Below, piece after piece: positions 23,845 through 32,425 of a stretch of DNA of 64,000 bases. Origin of the DNA: Nocardia amamiensis. GTDB lineage: Bacteria > Actinomycetota > Actinomycetes > Mycobacteriales > Mycobacteriaceae. The translations under genes and the position numbers were made by a program. Positions within the stretch are counted from its first letter, which is position 1. Every line of letters begins with the position of its first letter. Under the pieces are notes generated by a model. It searched no databases, was not told where the DNA came from, and saw only the letters and a list, made by a program, of their open reading frames with translations. The DNA lies in the NCBI RefSeq assembly GCF_015477605.1, contig NZ_JADLQX010000003.1:248001-312000 (forward strand), in the 5' to 3' direction.

Positions 23845-25605
23845 TTATCCGACGAAGATGTTGAGGGCGATCACGAGGGCGAGCGCGATGCCCGCCAGCA
23901 GGACCGGGCGCTGATACCAGGGCAGGGTGTCGGCCTCGGGGTCGGTGCGCACCTCTTTCGGCGTCTCCGAGTACACCAGCCCGATCAGCTCGGCCGCCGG
24001 TTTCGGCTGGGTCACCTGAGTCACCGCCACGCTGACCACGATGTCGACCACGAACGCGACGCCCGCCGCGACGAAACTCGATCCCTGACCGGACAATTGG
24101 AACACCTCGGTCTCGTGCAGGATGAAAACCACGATCGCCGAACCGGTTCCGCAAACCAGGCCCAGCCAGCCCGCCGTCGGGGTCATCCGTTTCCAGAACA
24201 TGCCGAGGATGAACGTGGCGAACAGCGGCGCGTTGAAGAAGCTGAACAGGGTTTGCAAATAATCCATCATGTTGCTGAACCCGGAGGCGATGAACGCGGT
24301 GAAGATCGCGGCGACGGTCGCCCCCACGGTGGCCAGCCTGCCCACGCCGAGGTAGTAGCCGTCCGCCTGCTCGCGCCGCACGTACTGCTGCCACAGGTCG
24401 TAGCTGAACACGGTGTTGAACGCGGAGACGTTGGCCGCCATGCCCGCCATGAACGCCGCGAGCAGGCCCGCCAGCCCCACGCCGAGCAGACCGTTGGGCA
24501 GCACGTCCTTCATCAGATACAGCAGTGCCTGGTTGTAGGTGGTGTCGCTCTCGACGTCCGGATTCGCCGTCTCCGCCGCTTTGTACTCGGCCATCTGCGG
24601 CGCCAGGACCGCGCTGATCATGCCGGGGATCACCACGATGAGCGGGATGAACATCTTCGGATAGGCGCCGATGATCGGGGTGCGCCGCGCCGCCGAGATG
24701 GAGTGCGTCGCCATCGCGCGCTGCACCTCGACGAAGTTGGTGGTCCAGTACCCGAACGAGAGCACGAACCCAAGTCCGAACACGATGCCGAGCATCGAGA
24801 GGAAGTTGTCGCCGAACCCGCTCAACGCATTGCCCGGCCAGGATTCCAGCTGCTGCGCTCCACCTGGCGACGCGGTGACCTTGTCCCGCAACCCTTCCCA
24901 GCCGCCGACCTTGTGCAGTCCCACCAGGGTGAGCGGCAGCAGCGCGGCCACGATGACGAAGAACTGCAGCACCTCGTTGTAGATCGCGGCCGACAGGCCG
25001 CCGAGGGTGATGTAGGACAGCACGATCGCCGCCGCCACGATCACCGACACCCACAGCGGCCAGCCCAGCAGCACGTTCACGATGGAGCCGAGCAGATACA
25101 GGTTGACGCCCGCGATGAGGATCTGCGCGATGGCGAAGCTCAGCGCGTTGACCAGGTGGGCGCCGGTGCCGAAACGCCTGCGCATGAACTCCGGCACGCT
25201 GCGGACCTTGGACCCGTAGTAGAACGGCATCATCACCACGCCGAGGAACAGCATCGCCGGAATCGCGCCGATCCAGAAGTAGTGAAAGGTCGGGAAGCCG
25301 TACTCGGCGCCATTGGCCGACATGCCCATGATCTCGACCGCGCCGAGGTTGGCGGAGATGAACGCCAGACCGGTCACCCAGGCGGGTAGTGAGCGGCCGG
25401 ACAGGAAGAAGTCGATGCTGGAGGACACGCGCTGCCTGGCCAGCAGGCCGATGCCGAGCACGAACACGAAGTACAGGGCGACCAGCGCGTAATCGACCGG
25501 CTGCGCGTCCAGCCGGAGGGTCTCCGCGGCTTCGATGTGCGTGGTCGGCGCCGCGTGGTGCGACATGACCGGCACGGCGAGTACGTATGGATCGGCAAGC
25601 GGCAC
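23845..25605 (-). CDS. Sodium/solute symporter (SSS family; sugar-type)
   Basis: A 586-residue polytopic protein with 13-14 predicted membrane helices, in the SSS (SLC5) family. The start is GTG 25605, supported by AGGAGG 6 bp upstream, leaving an N-terminal extension of about 30 residues before the first helix (VDYALVALYFVFVLGIGLLA). SGRSLPAWVTGLAFISANLG holds the first sodium-site region typical of vSGLT-like sugar transporters. GYWTTNFVEVQRAMA is the conserved substrate-side helix. The galactokinase gene lies 187 bp upstream on the same strand and suggests that galactose or a similar sugar is the cargo. This is inference. Confidence 0.83.
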   Translation of the reverse strand: MPLADPYVLAVPVMSHHAAPTTHIEAAETLRLDAQPVDYALVALYFVFVLGIGLLARQRVSSSIDFFLSGRSLPAWVTGLAFISANLGAVEIMGMSANGAEYGFPTFHYFWIGAIPAMLFLGVVMMPFYYGSKVRSVPEFMRRRFGTGAHLVNALSFAIAQILIAGVNLYLLGSIVNVLLGWPLWVSVIVAAAIVLSYITLGGLSAAIYNEVLQFFVIVAALLPLTLVGLHKVGGWEGLRDKVTASPGGAQQLESWPGNALSGFGDNFLSMLGIVFGLGFVLSFGYWTTNFVEVQRAMATHSISAARRTPIIGAYPKMFIPLIVVIPGMISAVLAPQMAEYKAAETANPDVESDTTYNQALLYLMKDVLPNGLLGVGLAGLLAAFMAGMAANVSAFNTVFSYDLWQQYVRREQADGYYLGVGRLATVGATVAAIFTAFIASGFSNMMDYLQTLFSFFNAPLFATFILGMFWKRMTPTAGWLGLVCGTGSAIVVFILHETEVFQLSGQGSSFVAAGVAFVVDIVVSVAVTQVTQPKPAAELIGLVYSETPKEVRTDPEADTLPWYQRPVLLAGIALALVIALNIFVG

Positions 25606-25792
25606 AGCGTTCCTCCTGGCGGTGAAACCGGGCGTCGAACGAGGTCGTTTCGTCGTGCGAGATCGTGCGTCGTGCTGGTCCTGCCGGCGCGCGCGACCTC
25701 CTCGTCGCCCGCCGAATGGTGTCGGCTGACACATACTGTGCGTGATCATGCCCGCCGGCGTGGCACATTCACGCAGAAATCTGGACGGTCGC

Positions 25793-26920
25793 TCAGCCGA
25801 TCCGGTGCGCTCCGGCCGATGGCACGACCACGAACGTCCGGGGATCGGGGACATTCATGTCGGCGAACCGCCTTCGCACCGACTCCGCCACGGCCTCGGT
25901 CCGCTCCTGATCGACCAGGGCGATGGCGCTGCCGCCGAATCCGCCGCCCACCATGCGCGCGCCGTGCGCACCCGCGGCCAGCGCGGCATCGACCGCGGCG
26001 TCCAACGCGAGGGTGGACACTTCGAAATCATCGCGCAGCGAGGCGTGCCCCGCGGTCAGGATCGGGCCGATACCCCGCGGGTCGACGCCGCCTCGCAATT
26101 TCTCGGCAACCGCAAGCACCCTGGCGTTCTCGGTCACCACGTGCCTGGCCCGGCGGCGCAGTACGTCATCGGCGATCCGGTCGGCGTCCGCCGCGGAGGC
26201 GACGTCGCGCAAGCTGGCGACGCCGAGCGCGGCGGCCGCGGCCGCGCATTGGTCGCGGCGCTCGGCGTAGCGGCCGTCGACCAGCTCGTGCGGCTGCCCG
26301 GTATCGATCACCAGCAGCTCGAGTCCGGCGCTGTCCAAGTCGAACGGGATCTGCTCGTGCGCGACCCCGCGCGGCGCGGTGGTGTCGGCGGCGAAACCCC
26401 GTACATCGAGCAACAGCGCGTGCCCGGCGGTGCACAGGATCGCGGCCGACTGGTCGAGCAGGCCGGTCGGCGCACCGACGTAGTCGTTCTCGGCGGCCCT
26501 GGCCACATCGATCACCGCGCGGTCGGTCAGGCTGGGCGCGAACAGGTCCCGCAGCGCGACCGCTACCGCGCACGACAGCGCCGCCGACGACGACAACCCC
26601 GCGCCGATCGGCACCTCGCCGTCCAGATCGAGGTCGACGCCCGGAATCCGCAGCCCGCGCCGCGCGAACTCGGCGACCACACCGAGCGGATAACGGGACC
26701 ATCCCGGCACCCGCGTCCGTTGCGCGGCGAGTTCGGACACCGCGACGACCACCGGCTCGCCGGGCCGCTGCCGGGAGCCGACGCACACTCGCCCGTCCGT
26801 GCGCGCCGCCGCCGTGCAGCGCACCACCAGCGGCAGCGCGATGGGCAGGACATAGCCCTCGTTGTAGTCGGTGTGCTCACCGATGATGTTGACCCGCCCT
26901 GGTGCCACCCACGTCCGCAA
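25793..26920 (-). CDS. galK: Galactokinase
   Basis: A 375-residue GHMP kinase that phosphorylates galactose at C1. All three signatures are present: APGRVNIIGEHTDYNEG at residues 6-22, the ATP-binding GAGLSSSAAL near 110, and GARMVGGGFGG near the C-terminus. The start is TTG 26920, which leaves only a few residues before APGR, as in mycobacterial GalK. No galT or galE lies alongside. The downstream symporter on the same strand may import its substrate. The active-site Asp region (NDYVGAPTGLLDQ) is intact. Confidence 0.92.
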   Translation of the reverse strand: MRTWVAPGRVNIIGEHTDYNEGYVLPIALPLVVRCTAAARTDGRVCVGSRQRPGEPVVVAVSELAAQRTRVPGWSRYPLGVVAEFARRGLRIPGVDLDLDGEVPIGAGLSSSAALSCAVAVALRDLFAPSLTDRAVIDVARAAENDYVGAPTGLLDQSAAILCTAGHALLLDVRGFAADTTAPRGVAHEQIPFDLDSAGLELLVIDTGQPHELVDGRYAERRDQCAAAAAALGVASLRDVASAADADRIADDVLRRRARHVVTENARVLAVAEKLRGGVDPRGIGPILTAGHASLRDDFEVSTLALDAAVDAALAAGAHGARMVGGGFGGSAIALVDQERTEAVAESVRRRFADMNVPDPRTFVVVPSAGAHRIG

Positions 26921-27081
26921 ACTCGTACCTCGCTGTCCTCGTCGCTCGTGTCAGGTTACGAGACACGCCACCGGAACAGGGCTTTCCGCGCGTTCGGATG
27001 CGCGATCGGCGTTCTTCCCGCACAGTCGATTTTGACGGAAGGCGGCCCTGCAAATCTGTGGCCGCCCGGAATCGGGAGGGC

Positions 27082-27639
27082 ATGATGATTCACGACATTC
27101 CGCTCGGCGAGTTACGCGCACGGCCTCGGACCGATCGTCTGCGTCCGATCCCGGCGCCACTGACGATCGAGATCGGCGCGGCGACCGGCGCGGGGCCGAC
27201 CGCCATGTCGGCGTTCGACGCGGCATTGCGTGGCCTCGGCGTCGGTGAGGCCAACTTGATCCGGCTGTCGTCGGTCATCCCGCCGCGCGCGACCGTCGAA
27301 CGCATCCACCGGGTGCGCAAGCCGATCCCTTGGGGGGATCGCCTGTACTGCGTCTACGCCGTGCGGCACGTTACCGGCCAGGGGGCGACCGGCGCGGCAG
27401 GCATCGGCTGGACGCTGCGTGACGACGGCTCCGGCGCGGGGCTTTTCGTGGAGCACGAGGCCGAGACGGCCGAGGAGGTGACCGCCCTGATCCGGGCCAG
27501 CCTGGCCGACATGACCCGCCACCGCGGCAACGGCTTCGGCCCGGTTCAGCTGTGCACGGTCGACACCACCTGCGACGGCGATCCGGCCTGCGCGCTGGTT
27601 CTCGCGGCCTACCACACCAGCCCGTGGGGTCCGCGATGA
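27082..27639 (+). CDS. Pyruvoyl-dependent arginine decarboxylase-like protein
   Basis: A 185-residue protein of the PvlArgDC family, which converts arginine to agmatine with a self-made pyruvoyl group. The processing site is seen in LIRLSSVIPP: cleavage between Ser63 and Ser64 would create the pyruvoyl cofactor. The N-terminal GAATGAGPTAMSAFDAALR and C-terminal CALVLAAYHT segments match the family layout and length. GGGAGG precedes ATG 27082. The stop overlaps the next start by ATGA. Such enzymes are scattered in actinobacteria. The substrate is assigned by family only. Confidence 0.83.
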   Translation: MMIHDIPLGELRARPRTDRLRPIPAPLTIEIGAATGAGPTAMSAFDAALRGLGVGEANLIRLSSVIPPRATVERIHRVRKPIPWGDRLYCVYAVRHVTGQGATGAAGIGWTLRDDGSGAGLFVEHEAETAEEVTALIRASLADMTRHRGNGFGPVQLCTVDTTCDGDPACALVLAAYHTSPWGPR

Positions 27640-28205
27640 ACGAGATCTCCGTGACCGTCGAGAGGACGATTCCGGACGAACGCATCGAGGTGTTCCATCG
27701 CCTCTACGAGGAGGCGTTCGGCCCGCTGCGCGCGAAGGCGATCGCACGGCAGGTGCTGCATCCCGAGGAGTTCCGCGAGGAGATGAGCGATCCGCGCGTG
27801 CAGAAGCACGTGGCGTGCGGCCGCTCCGGCGAGCCCGTCGGCGTGACCACCCTGACCAGGCATCTCGAGACCGTGCCGTGGATCAGCCCGGACTATTTCG
27901 CCGCCCGCTACCCCGAACACGCGGCACGGGACGCGATCTATTACGCGGGTTTCACCCTTGTTGCGCCAACTGCCCGACAAGGGGCCGCGTTCCATGCCAT
28001 GATCAAATCAGTTGTCCAGGTTTTGGTTGCCGAACGCGCGGCGGTCGGTTGGGACATCTGCTCGTACAACAACACTCGGTTCTCGTTCGCCGACAGTATT
28101 CGGGCAGTGCTCGACGAACAGGCGGACGTCGAAGTCGCGGTGGAGGATTCACAGATCTACTACGCGGCCCGGTTCACCGGGGACGGAGCGACCAAGGGGG
28201 GCTGA
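27636..28205 (+). CDS. Acyltransferase-like protein coupled to the decarboxylase
   Basis: A 189-residue protein whose ATG overlaps the decarboxylase stop. The fold resembles GNAT acyltransferases or the related autoinducer-synthase-like group (conserved acidic start, VGVTTLTRHLE, FTLVAPTARQGAAFHAMI, DICSYNNTRFSFA), but the standard acetyl-CoA R/QxxGxG loop is not clear-cut. Strict coupling to the PvlArgDC gene suggests that it modifies the decarboxylation product or uses it as substrate, for example N-acylating agmatine. That is inference. The stop overlaps the next start (TGATG). Confidence 0.6.
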   Translation: MNEISVTVERTIPDERIEVFHRLYEEAFGPLRAKAIARQVLHPEEFREEMSDPRVQKHVACGRSGEPVGVTTLTRHLETVPWISPDYFAARYPEHAARDAIYYAGFTLVAPTARQGAAFHAMIKSVVQVLVAERAAVGWDICSYNNTRFSFADSIRAVLDEQADVEVAVEDSQIYYAARFTGDGATKGG

Positions 28206-29773
28206 TGACACCCAGCGAGCAGCCGCAGACCAGCTCTCGGCGCCACCTCGGATTTCGCTGGTACGCAGTGTTTCTGGGCGGAAGCGCGGTCGCGATCGCG
28301 ATGCACCTGGCGATCGACTCACGGCTGCTGTCGCTGGTGACGATGGTGATCATCGTCGGAGAGACGCTCGCCATGATCGCCGTCGGCGTGCACACGCACC
28401 GGCCCGCGCACCCCCTGCCGTGGTATCTGCTGTCGGCCTCCGCCGTGCTGTTCGCGATCGGCACCACACTGCGCGGCGCGTCCGGTGGCTATCCCGATCC
28501 GATCGATGATGCGTTCACCCTGCTCGGCTACCTCGGTGTCGGTCTCGCCGCGCTGATCTGGCTGTGGCCGCGCCAGGTACACGGCAACTACGACTTGATG
28601 CTCGATTCCGCGCTGATCGGGCTCGGCGCGCTGCTCGCATCCTGGACCTTCCTCATCTCGCCGATCCTGCGTTCCACCGAAGCCGGCGCGGACATCCTGC
28701 TCGCGGCGGTCTACCCGGTGCTCGACGCGCTGCTGCTCACCCTGGTCGCGCACTCGATGGCCACCTCCACCCGTGCGGAAACCTCGCTGTGGGTGCTGCA
28801 CGCCGGGTTGATCGCGATCCTGCTCGGCGATCTGGGCTACAGCTTGCAGACCGCGGGCGCCACGGTGCTCGCGCGCGAGGCCCTGCTGGCTCCGCTGCTG
28901 GCCGCCTACGCCACCGTAGGGGCCGCGGCGCTGCACCCCACCATGGCGACGCTCGGAGCGCCGCGGCACATCCACCCGCATCACTCCAGACAGCGCGCCA
29001 GCCTCATCGCGATCGCCTTGATCGTGGCCTCGTTGGTTCCGGTGGTCGGATCCAGCCTCGACCAGCTCGACCGCGTGGTGGTGTCGTCGCTGTTCGCGCT
29101 GTTACTGATCGGCATGCTGGTGCGCAGCGAGCGTGCCATCGTGCGCAGCGCCCGCAGCGAGCGGCGCGCGCAATACCAGGCCGACCACGACATGCTCACC
29201 GGGCTGCTGAACCGCGCCGCGCTGCTGCGCACGCTGCGGCAGCATCGCGAACGCTGGGCCGAGCAACCGATCTGCCTGCTGTTCATCGACTTGGACGACT
29301 TCAAGCGGGTCAACGACAGCTACGGACACGCGGTGGGCGACGAGCTGATCGCGACCACCGCGGCCCGCATCCGCCGTGTGGTGCGCCGCGAGGACGTCGT
29401 ATCCCGATACGGCGGCGACGAATTCGTCGTGCTGTCCCCGCTCGCACGGCCGGAGGCATCCGTGCTGGCCGAACGGCTGATCGGCGCGTTCGTCCGGCCG
29501 TTCGGGCTGAGCGCGGGCGAGATTCCGATCACCGCGAGCGTCGGCATCGCCTGCGCGGGTCCGCGCGGCTCCGACACCGCCGTGCACGGGCTGATCCGGG
29601 ACGCGGACGCGGCCATGTACCACGCGAAGCAGTACTCGCTGGGTTACGCCTTCCACGAGGACGCGCGGCGCCCGTCCGCCGATGCCGAGGAACCCCGGTC
29701 CGGCAGGCCAGGTCGACAAGACCGACGCGATCGCTCCGACCGGGTCCGGCGCGCGACGAGCACCGCGGTGTGA
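28205..29773 (+). CDS. Membrane-bound diguanylate cyclase (GGDEF)
   Basis: A 522-residue protein with about nine to ten transmembrane helices in the first 300 residues and a cytoplasmic GGDEF domain from about 325. The catalytic YGGDEFV motif is at about 402-408, after DHDMLTGLLNR and DLDDFKRVNDSYGH, so the cyclase looks active for c-di-GMP synthesis. No EAL domain follows. The C-terminal ~40 residues are basic and low-complexity. It overlaps the upstream acyltransferase-like gene, implying co-translation with the arginine decarboxylase operon. Confidence 0.88.
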   Translation: MTPSEQPQTSSRRHLGFRWYAVFLGGSAVAIAMHLAIDSRLLSLVTMVIIVGETLAMIAVGVHTHRPAHPLPWYLLSASAVLFAIGTTLRGASGGYPDPIDDAFTLLGYLGVGLAALIWLWPRQVHGNYDLMLDSALIGLGALLASWTFLISPILRSTEAGADILLAAVYPVLDALLLTLVAHSMATSTRAETSLWVLHAGLIAILLGDLGYSLQTAGATVLAREALLAPLLAAYATVGAAALHPTMATLGAPRHIHPHHSRQRASLIAIALIVASLVPVVGSSLDQLDRVVVSSLFALLLIGMLVRSERAIVRSARSERRAQYQADHDMLTGLLNRAALLRTLRQHRERWAEQPICLLFIDLDDFKRVNDSYGHAVGDELIATTAARIRRVVRREDVVSRYGGDEFVVLSPLARPEASVLAERLIGAFVRPFGLSAGEIPITASVGIACAGPRGSDTAVHGLIRDADAAMYHAKQYSLGYAFHEDARRPSADAEEPRSGRPGRQDRRDRSDRVRRATSTAV

Positions 29774-29774
29774 C

Positions 29775-30527
29775 TCAGTCGCTCAGTTCCTCCAGCAGGC
29801 GCTTGGCCTCCGCCAGCTCCGCCTGCAACTGCTGCACCTTGGCTTCCTGCGCGCCGCGCAAGGTCTCCATGACCCCGGCGACCACCTCGGCGACCTCCGG
29901 GTGCAGGATCTTGGCCGCCTGCGCCACCGCGGAACTTGCCACCGGAAGACCGCGCACCGTGCGCTTCTTGCCGCTCACCACGTCGACCGACCACTCGCCG
30001 TCGGCGGTGCCGGCCAGCGTCACCGTGACCTCGGGCGCCTTCGATTTGCGAGGAGCGGCCTTCGCGGGCTTCGCCGCGTTCGCCGCCGGGGCCTGCTTGG
30101 CCGCGCCTTTGCCCGCGCTGTCGGATTCGCTCGCTGCGGGGGCGCTCGCCAGCGGTTTCGGGGTGGGGGCGCTCGCGGGAGCCGGCGCGGTGCTCGTCAC
30201 GGTAGACGGCTGGGTCACAGCGGATTCCTTCCTGGTTGTCGACTTCGGCTGGGCGGTGCTACCGGCCGCCCCTCGCGGCGGCTTGGTCAAGGTCACCTCG
30301 GTCGGCGAGAAGGACAGTACATCCTTCGATCCGGTCGGCCGGATCTGCAGGAAGTCTCCGTCGGCCGGGTCGCCGAGCGCGACCACCTTGCCCGAGCGCC
30401 CCTCCGGGACGCCGACCGCGGCCGAGGTGAACCACACCATAGGCGGGCGGCCACCGGCGATGTCCGTGGCGATCTGTTGAATCTCGCTGTCCGACAGAGG
30501 CTGCGGCTTGGTTCGTGGCGACGGCAT
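29775..30527 (-). CDS. Hypothetical protein with Ala/Pro-rich linker and C-terminal coiled coil
   Basis: A 250-residue protein in three parts: an N-terminal globular region (about 1-85, with VWFTSAAVGVPEGRSGKVVA), a low-complexity Ala/Pro/Lys/Thr linker (about 88-165), and a second small domain ending in a predicted coiled coil (AQEAKVQQLQAELAEAKRLL). It looks like the DUF6319-type proteins of Nocardia, whose function is unknown. The GGAG site before ATG 30527 supports the start. It is convergent with the GGDEF gene, the two stops separated by one base. Confidence 0.65.
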   Translation of the reverse strand: MPSPRTKPQPLSDSEIQQIATDIAGGRPPMVWFTSAAVGVPEGRSGKVVALGDPADGDFLQIRPTGSKDVLSFSPTEVTLTKPPRGAAGSTAQPKSTTRKESAVTQPSTVTSTAPAPASAPTPKPLASAPAASESDSAGKGAAKQAPAANAAKPAKAAPRKSKAPEVTVTLAGTADGEWSVDVVSGKKRTVRGLPVASSAVAQAAKILHPEVAEVVAGVMETLRGAQEAKVQQLQAELAEAKRLLEELSD

Positions 30528-30822
30528 GGTGACTCCGAGCAAGTTCGTGGTTGGCTGCGTGCACAGATGATGCCGCACGACGCCGACAGATTCTCGCGGC
30601 AGGCGTCGAATCGAGTCGCCCGCACCCAGCTCCGCACAGACAGCGAACTTCTGGCTACGCTCGCGTTGACCCTCGCAGGGCGTTCGGCAACCCGCTTTGA
30701 CACCGGCATGGACGGCATGATCTGATTCCGGCGAATCCGTTTGCCAGCACCGATGATCCGGCGGCGACCCGCAGCGGTCCGCGTCGAACCGGTAACTGGA
30801 ACGAGGCGACCAGGGGGGCCAC

Positions 30823-31557
30823 ATGACCCATGCGCGGCATTCGGCGGTGCTCGCCGCCGCACCACTACACACCGGACCGCTCTTCGGCGCGGTCACCGTC
30901 ACCGTGCTCGCGGCGGGTGTGATCGTCTTGGCGATGATCGCCGGAAACCGCAGGCCACAACCGCCTTTCGACACCGGCCACCGTTATGGCATGCGGACAA
31001 GCGACATTCCGTTCCTGGTCGGCGCGGCAGCCGGCGTCGTGGCGCTGCTCGGCGGCATCGCCTGCCTCGTCCTCATCGCGCCGGTGGCAACCGACGACAC
31101 CGCCGCGGAAGCGCCTGATCCGCTGGCCGCAACGCGGCCCGGCGATTGCGTGGCGATTCCCGCGCCCCACGCCTCCGGCGGGGTCCCCGCCACCGTTCTC
31201 CCCGCGCGCTGTGACACGCTGCCCGCCAACTTCCGCGTCCTCCAGACCGGTTCCTGCAGCGATCCGCGTGTCGAACGGGAGCATCGGCCCACCGGCCGCG
31301 CCGGGCGGGAACAGGCCAACCTGTGCCTCGCGCCCGATTGGCAAGCGGGCGTCTGCTACGACGTCACCGACTGGCATCTGCCCCGAAAGGTGGACTGCGC
31401 CCGAGTCGGCAAGAAGATCATCCGGGTCACCGCCGTCCTGCCCTACACCACCGGCGCCGACACCTGCCCGCGTGACACCGACGGCTCGAACGCGGTCGGG
31501 TGGCCGAACCGGGGAATCACCCTCTGCATGCGAGGTTTCGACCGGCCCGACGAATAG
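30823..31557 (+). CDS. Membrane-anchored protein with Cys-rich extracytoplasmic domain
   Basis: A 244-residue protein with two membrane helices (about 20-40 and 63-86) and a ~155-residue outer domain holding eight cysteines (first in RPGDCVAIP, then RCDTL, GSCSD, LCLAPD, VCYDV, DCARV, DTCPR, LCMRG), an even number expected to form disulfides. The domain resembles LppU/septum-formation-like cysteine domains of actinobacteria. It probably sits in the cell envelope. Function not known. It converges on the TetR gene at 31580. Confidence 0.6.
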   Translation: MTHARHSAVLAAAPLHTGPLFGAVTVTVLAAGVIVLAMIAGNRRPQPPFDTGHRYGMRTSDIPFLVGAAAGVVALLGGIACLVLIAPVATDDTAAEAPDPLAATRPGDCVAIPAPHASGGVPATVLPARCDTLPANFRVLQTGSCSDPRVEREHRPTGRAGREQANLCLAPDWQAGVCYDVTDWHLPRKVDCARVGKKIIRVTAVLPYTTGADTCPRDTDGSNAVGWPNRGITLCMRGFDRPDE

Positions 31558-31579
31558 GCCACAGCGCTCGGGCGCCGAG

Positions 31580-32200
31580 TCAGCTCGGCGTGGTCGGCGC
31601 ACGCAGTGCGGGAAACCAGATGTCGGTGAGCACCTCGGCGGCCTGCTCCGCGGAGACCTCGATGGTGCCCTGCATCGCCCACCGGGTGAAGAAGCGTTCC
31701 AGTTGCGCCACAAGCAGTTCCACGCGCAACCGTGCCTCTTCCTTGCGGTCGTCGGGCCAGGCGGCGAGGTAGGCAGTCATCGCGTTGGGCAATGCCAGGA
31801 TGCCGTTGCGGGCGATCTCGCGGAACTCCGGCTCCAGCGCGGTCGCTTCGTCCCAGGCGGGCAGCAGGTCCTTGTACTCGTGGAACCATTCGATCGCGCG
31901 GGTCACCCAGCCGACGAACTCGGCGCGCGAACCGGTCTCCAGTACCCGGTCGAGATCCTGATAGAAGTGCAGGGCGCTGGGCGCGGTGCCTTGCTCGGCG
32001 ATCGCCCGCAGGATCTCCAGCTTTCCCGCGAAATGCAGATAGAAGGTGGCGCGGCTGCAGCCGACCGCGGCCGCGATGTCGTCCACCCGCACGGCCGCGT
32101 AGCCGCGGGCGGCGAACAGCTGCTTGGCGGCCTCCATCAGCCTGGCCCTGGTCTGCTGTTTCTGCTCCTCCCGAAGGCTGGTGTTCGCGTTCGTTCGCAT
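31580..32200 (-). CDS. TetR-family regulator
   Basis: A 206-residue repressor with the typical HTH, RLMEAAKQLFAARGYAAVRV then DDIAAAVGCSRATFYLHFAG (residues about 19-62), and a helical ligand domain. ATG 32200 is the likely start. It is divergent from the monooxygenase operon, and repeats in the gap (32291-32329) are its likely operators. Its effector may be the ketone substrate or the acyl-CoA product of that pathway, which is an inference from position. Confidence 0.88.
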   Translation of the reverse strand: MRTNANTSLREEQKQQTRARLMEAAKQLFAARGYAAVRVDDIAAAVGCSRATFYLHFAGKLEILRAIAEQGTAPSALHFYQDLDRVLETGSRAEFVGWVTRAIEWFHEYKDLLPAWDEATALEPEFREIARNGILALPNAMTAYLAAWPDDRKEEARLRVELLVAQLERFFTRWAMQGTIEVSAEQAAEVLTDIWFPALRAPTTPS

Positions 32201-32290
32201 GCTGAACAGATACCTCGCGTTCGTGGAAAACCAGTGGCTGACGTGCGACTCCCGCTGAGCGAGTCTACGTCGGGCGAAGACATGAGCGCT

Positions 32291-32329
32291 TTCACTAGAC
32301 ACTACGTCATTCACTAGACACATAGTCTA
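32291..32329. promoter_or_regulatory. Operator-like repeats between TetR and monooxygenase genes
   Basis: TTCACTAGACAC occurs at 32291-32302 and 32310-32321 as a direct repeat (19-bp period), and TAGAC/GTCTA arms (32315-32329) form a small palindrome. The cluster lies about 100 bp before the monooxygenase start and 90 bp before the TetR start, a position suited to divergent repression. Confidence 0.65.
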
Positions 32330-32425
32330 CCGAGTGTTACCTTGTTGCCTACGTCACTCCGGCGCTCGACGCCGGACGGTTCGGCCAGGCACCACGCACG
32401 GTGCCGCCCAGCACGAGGACAGCGA

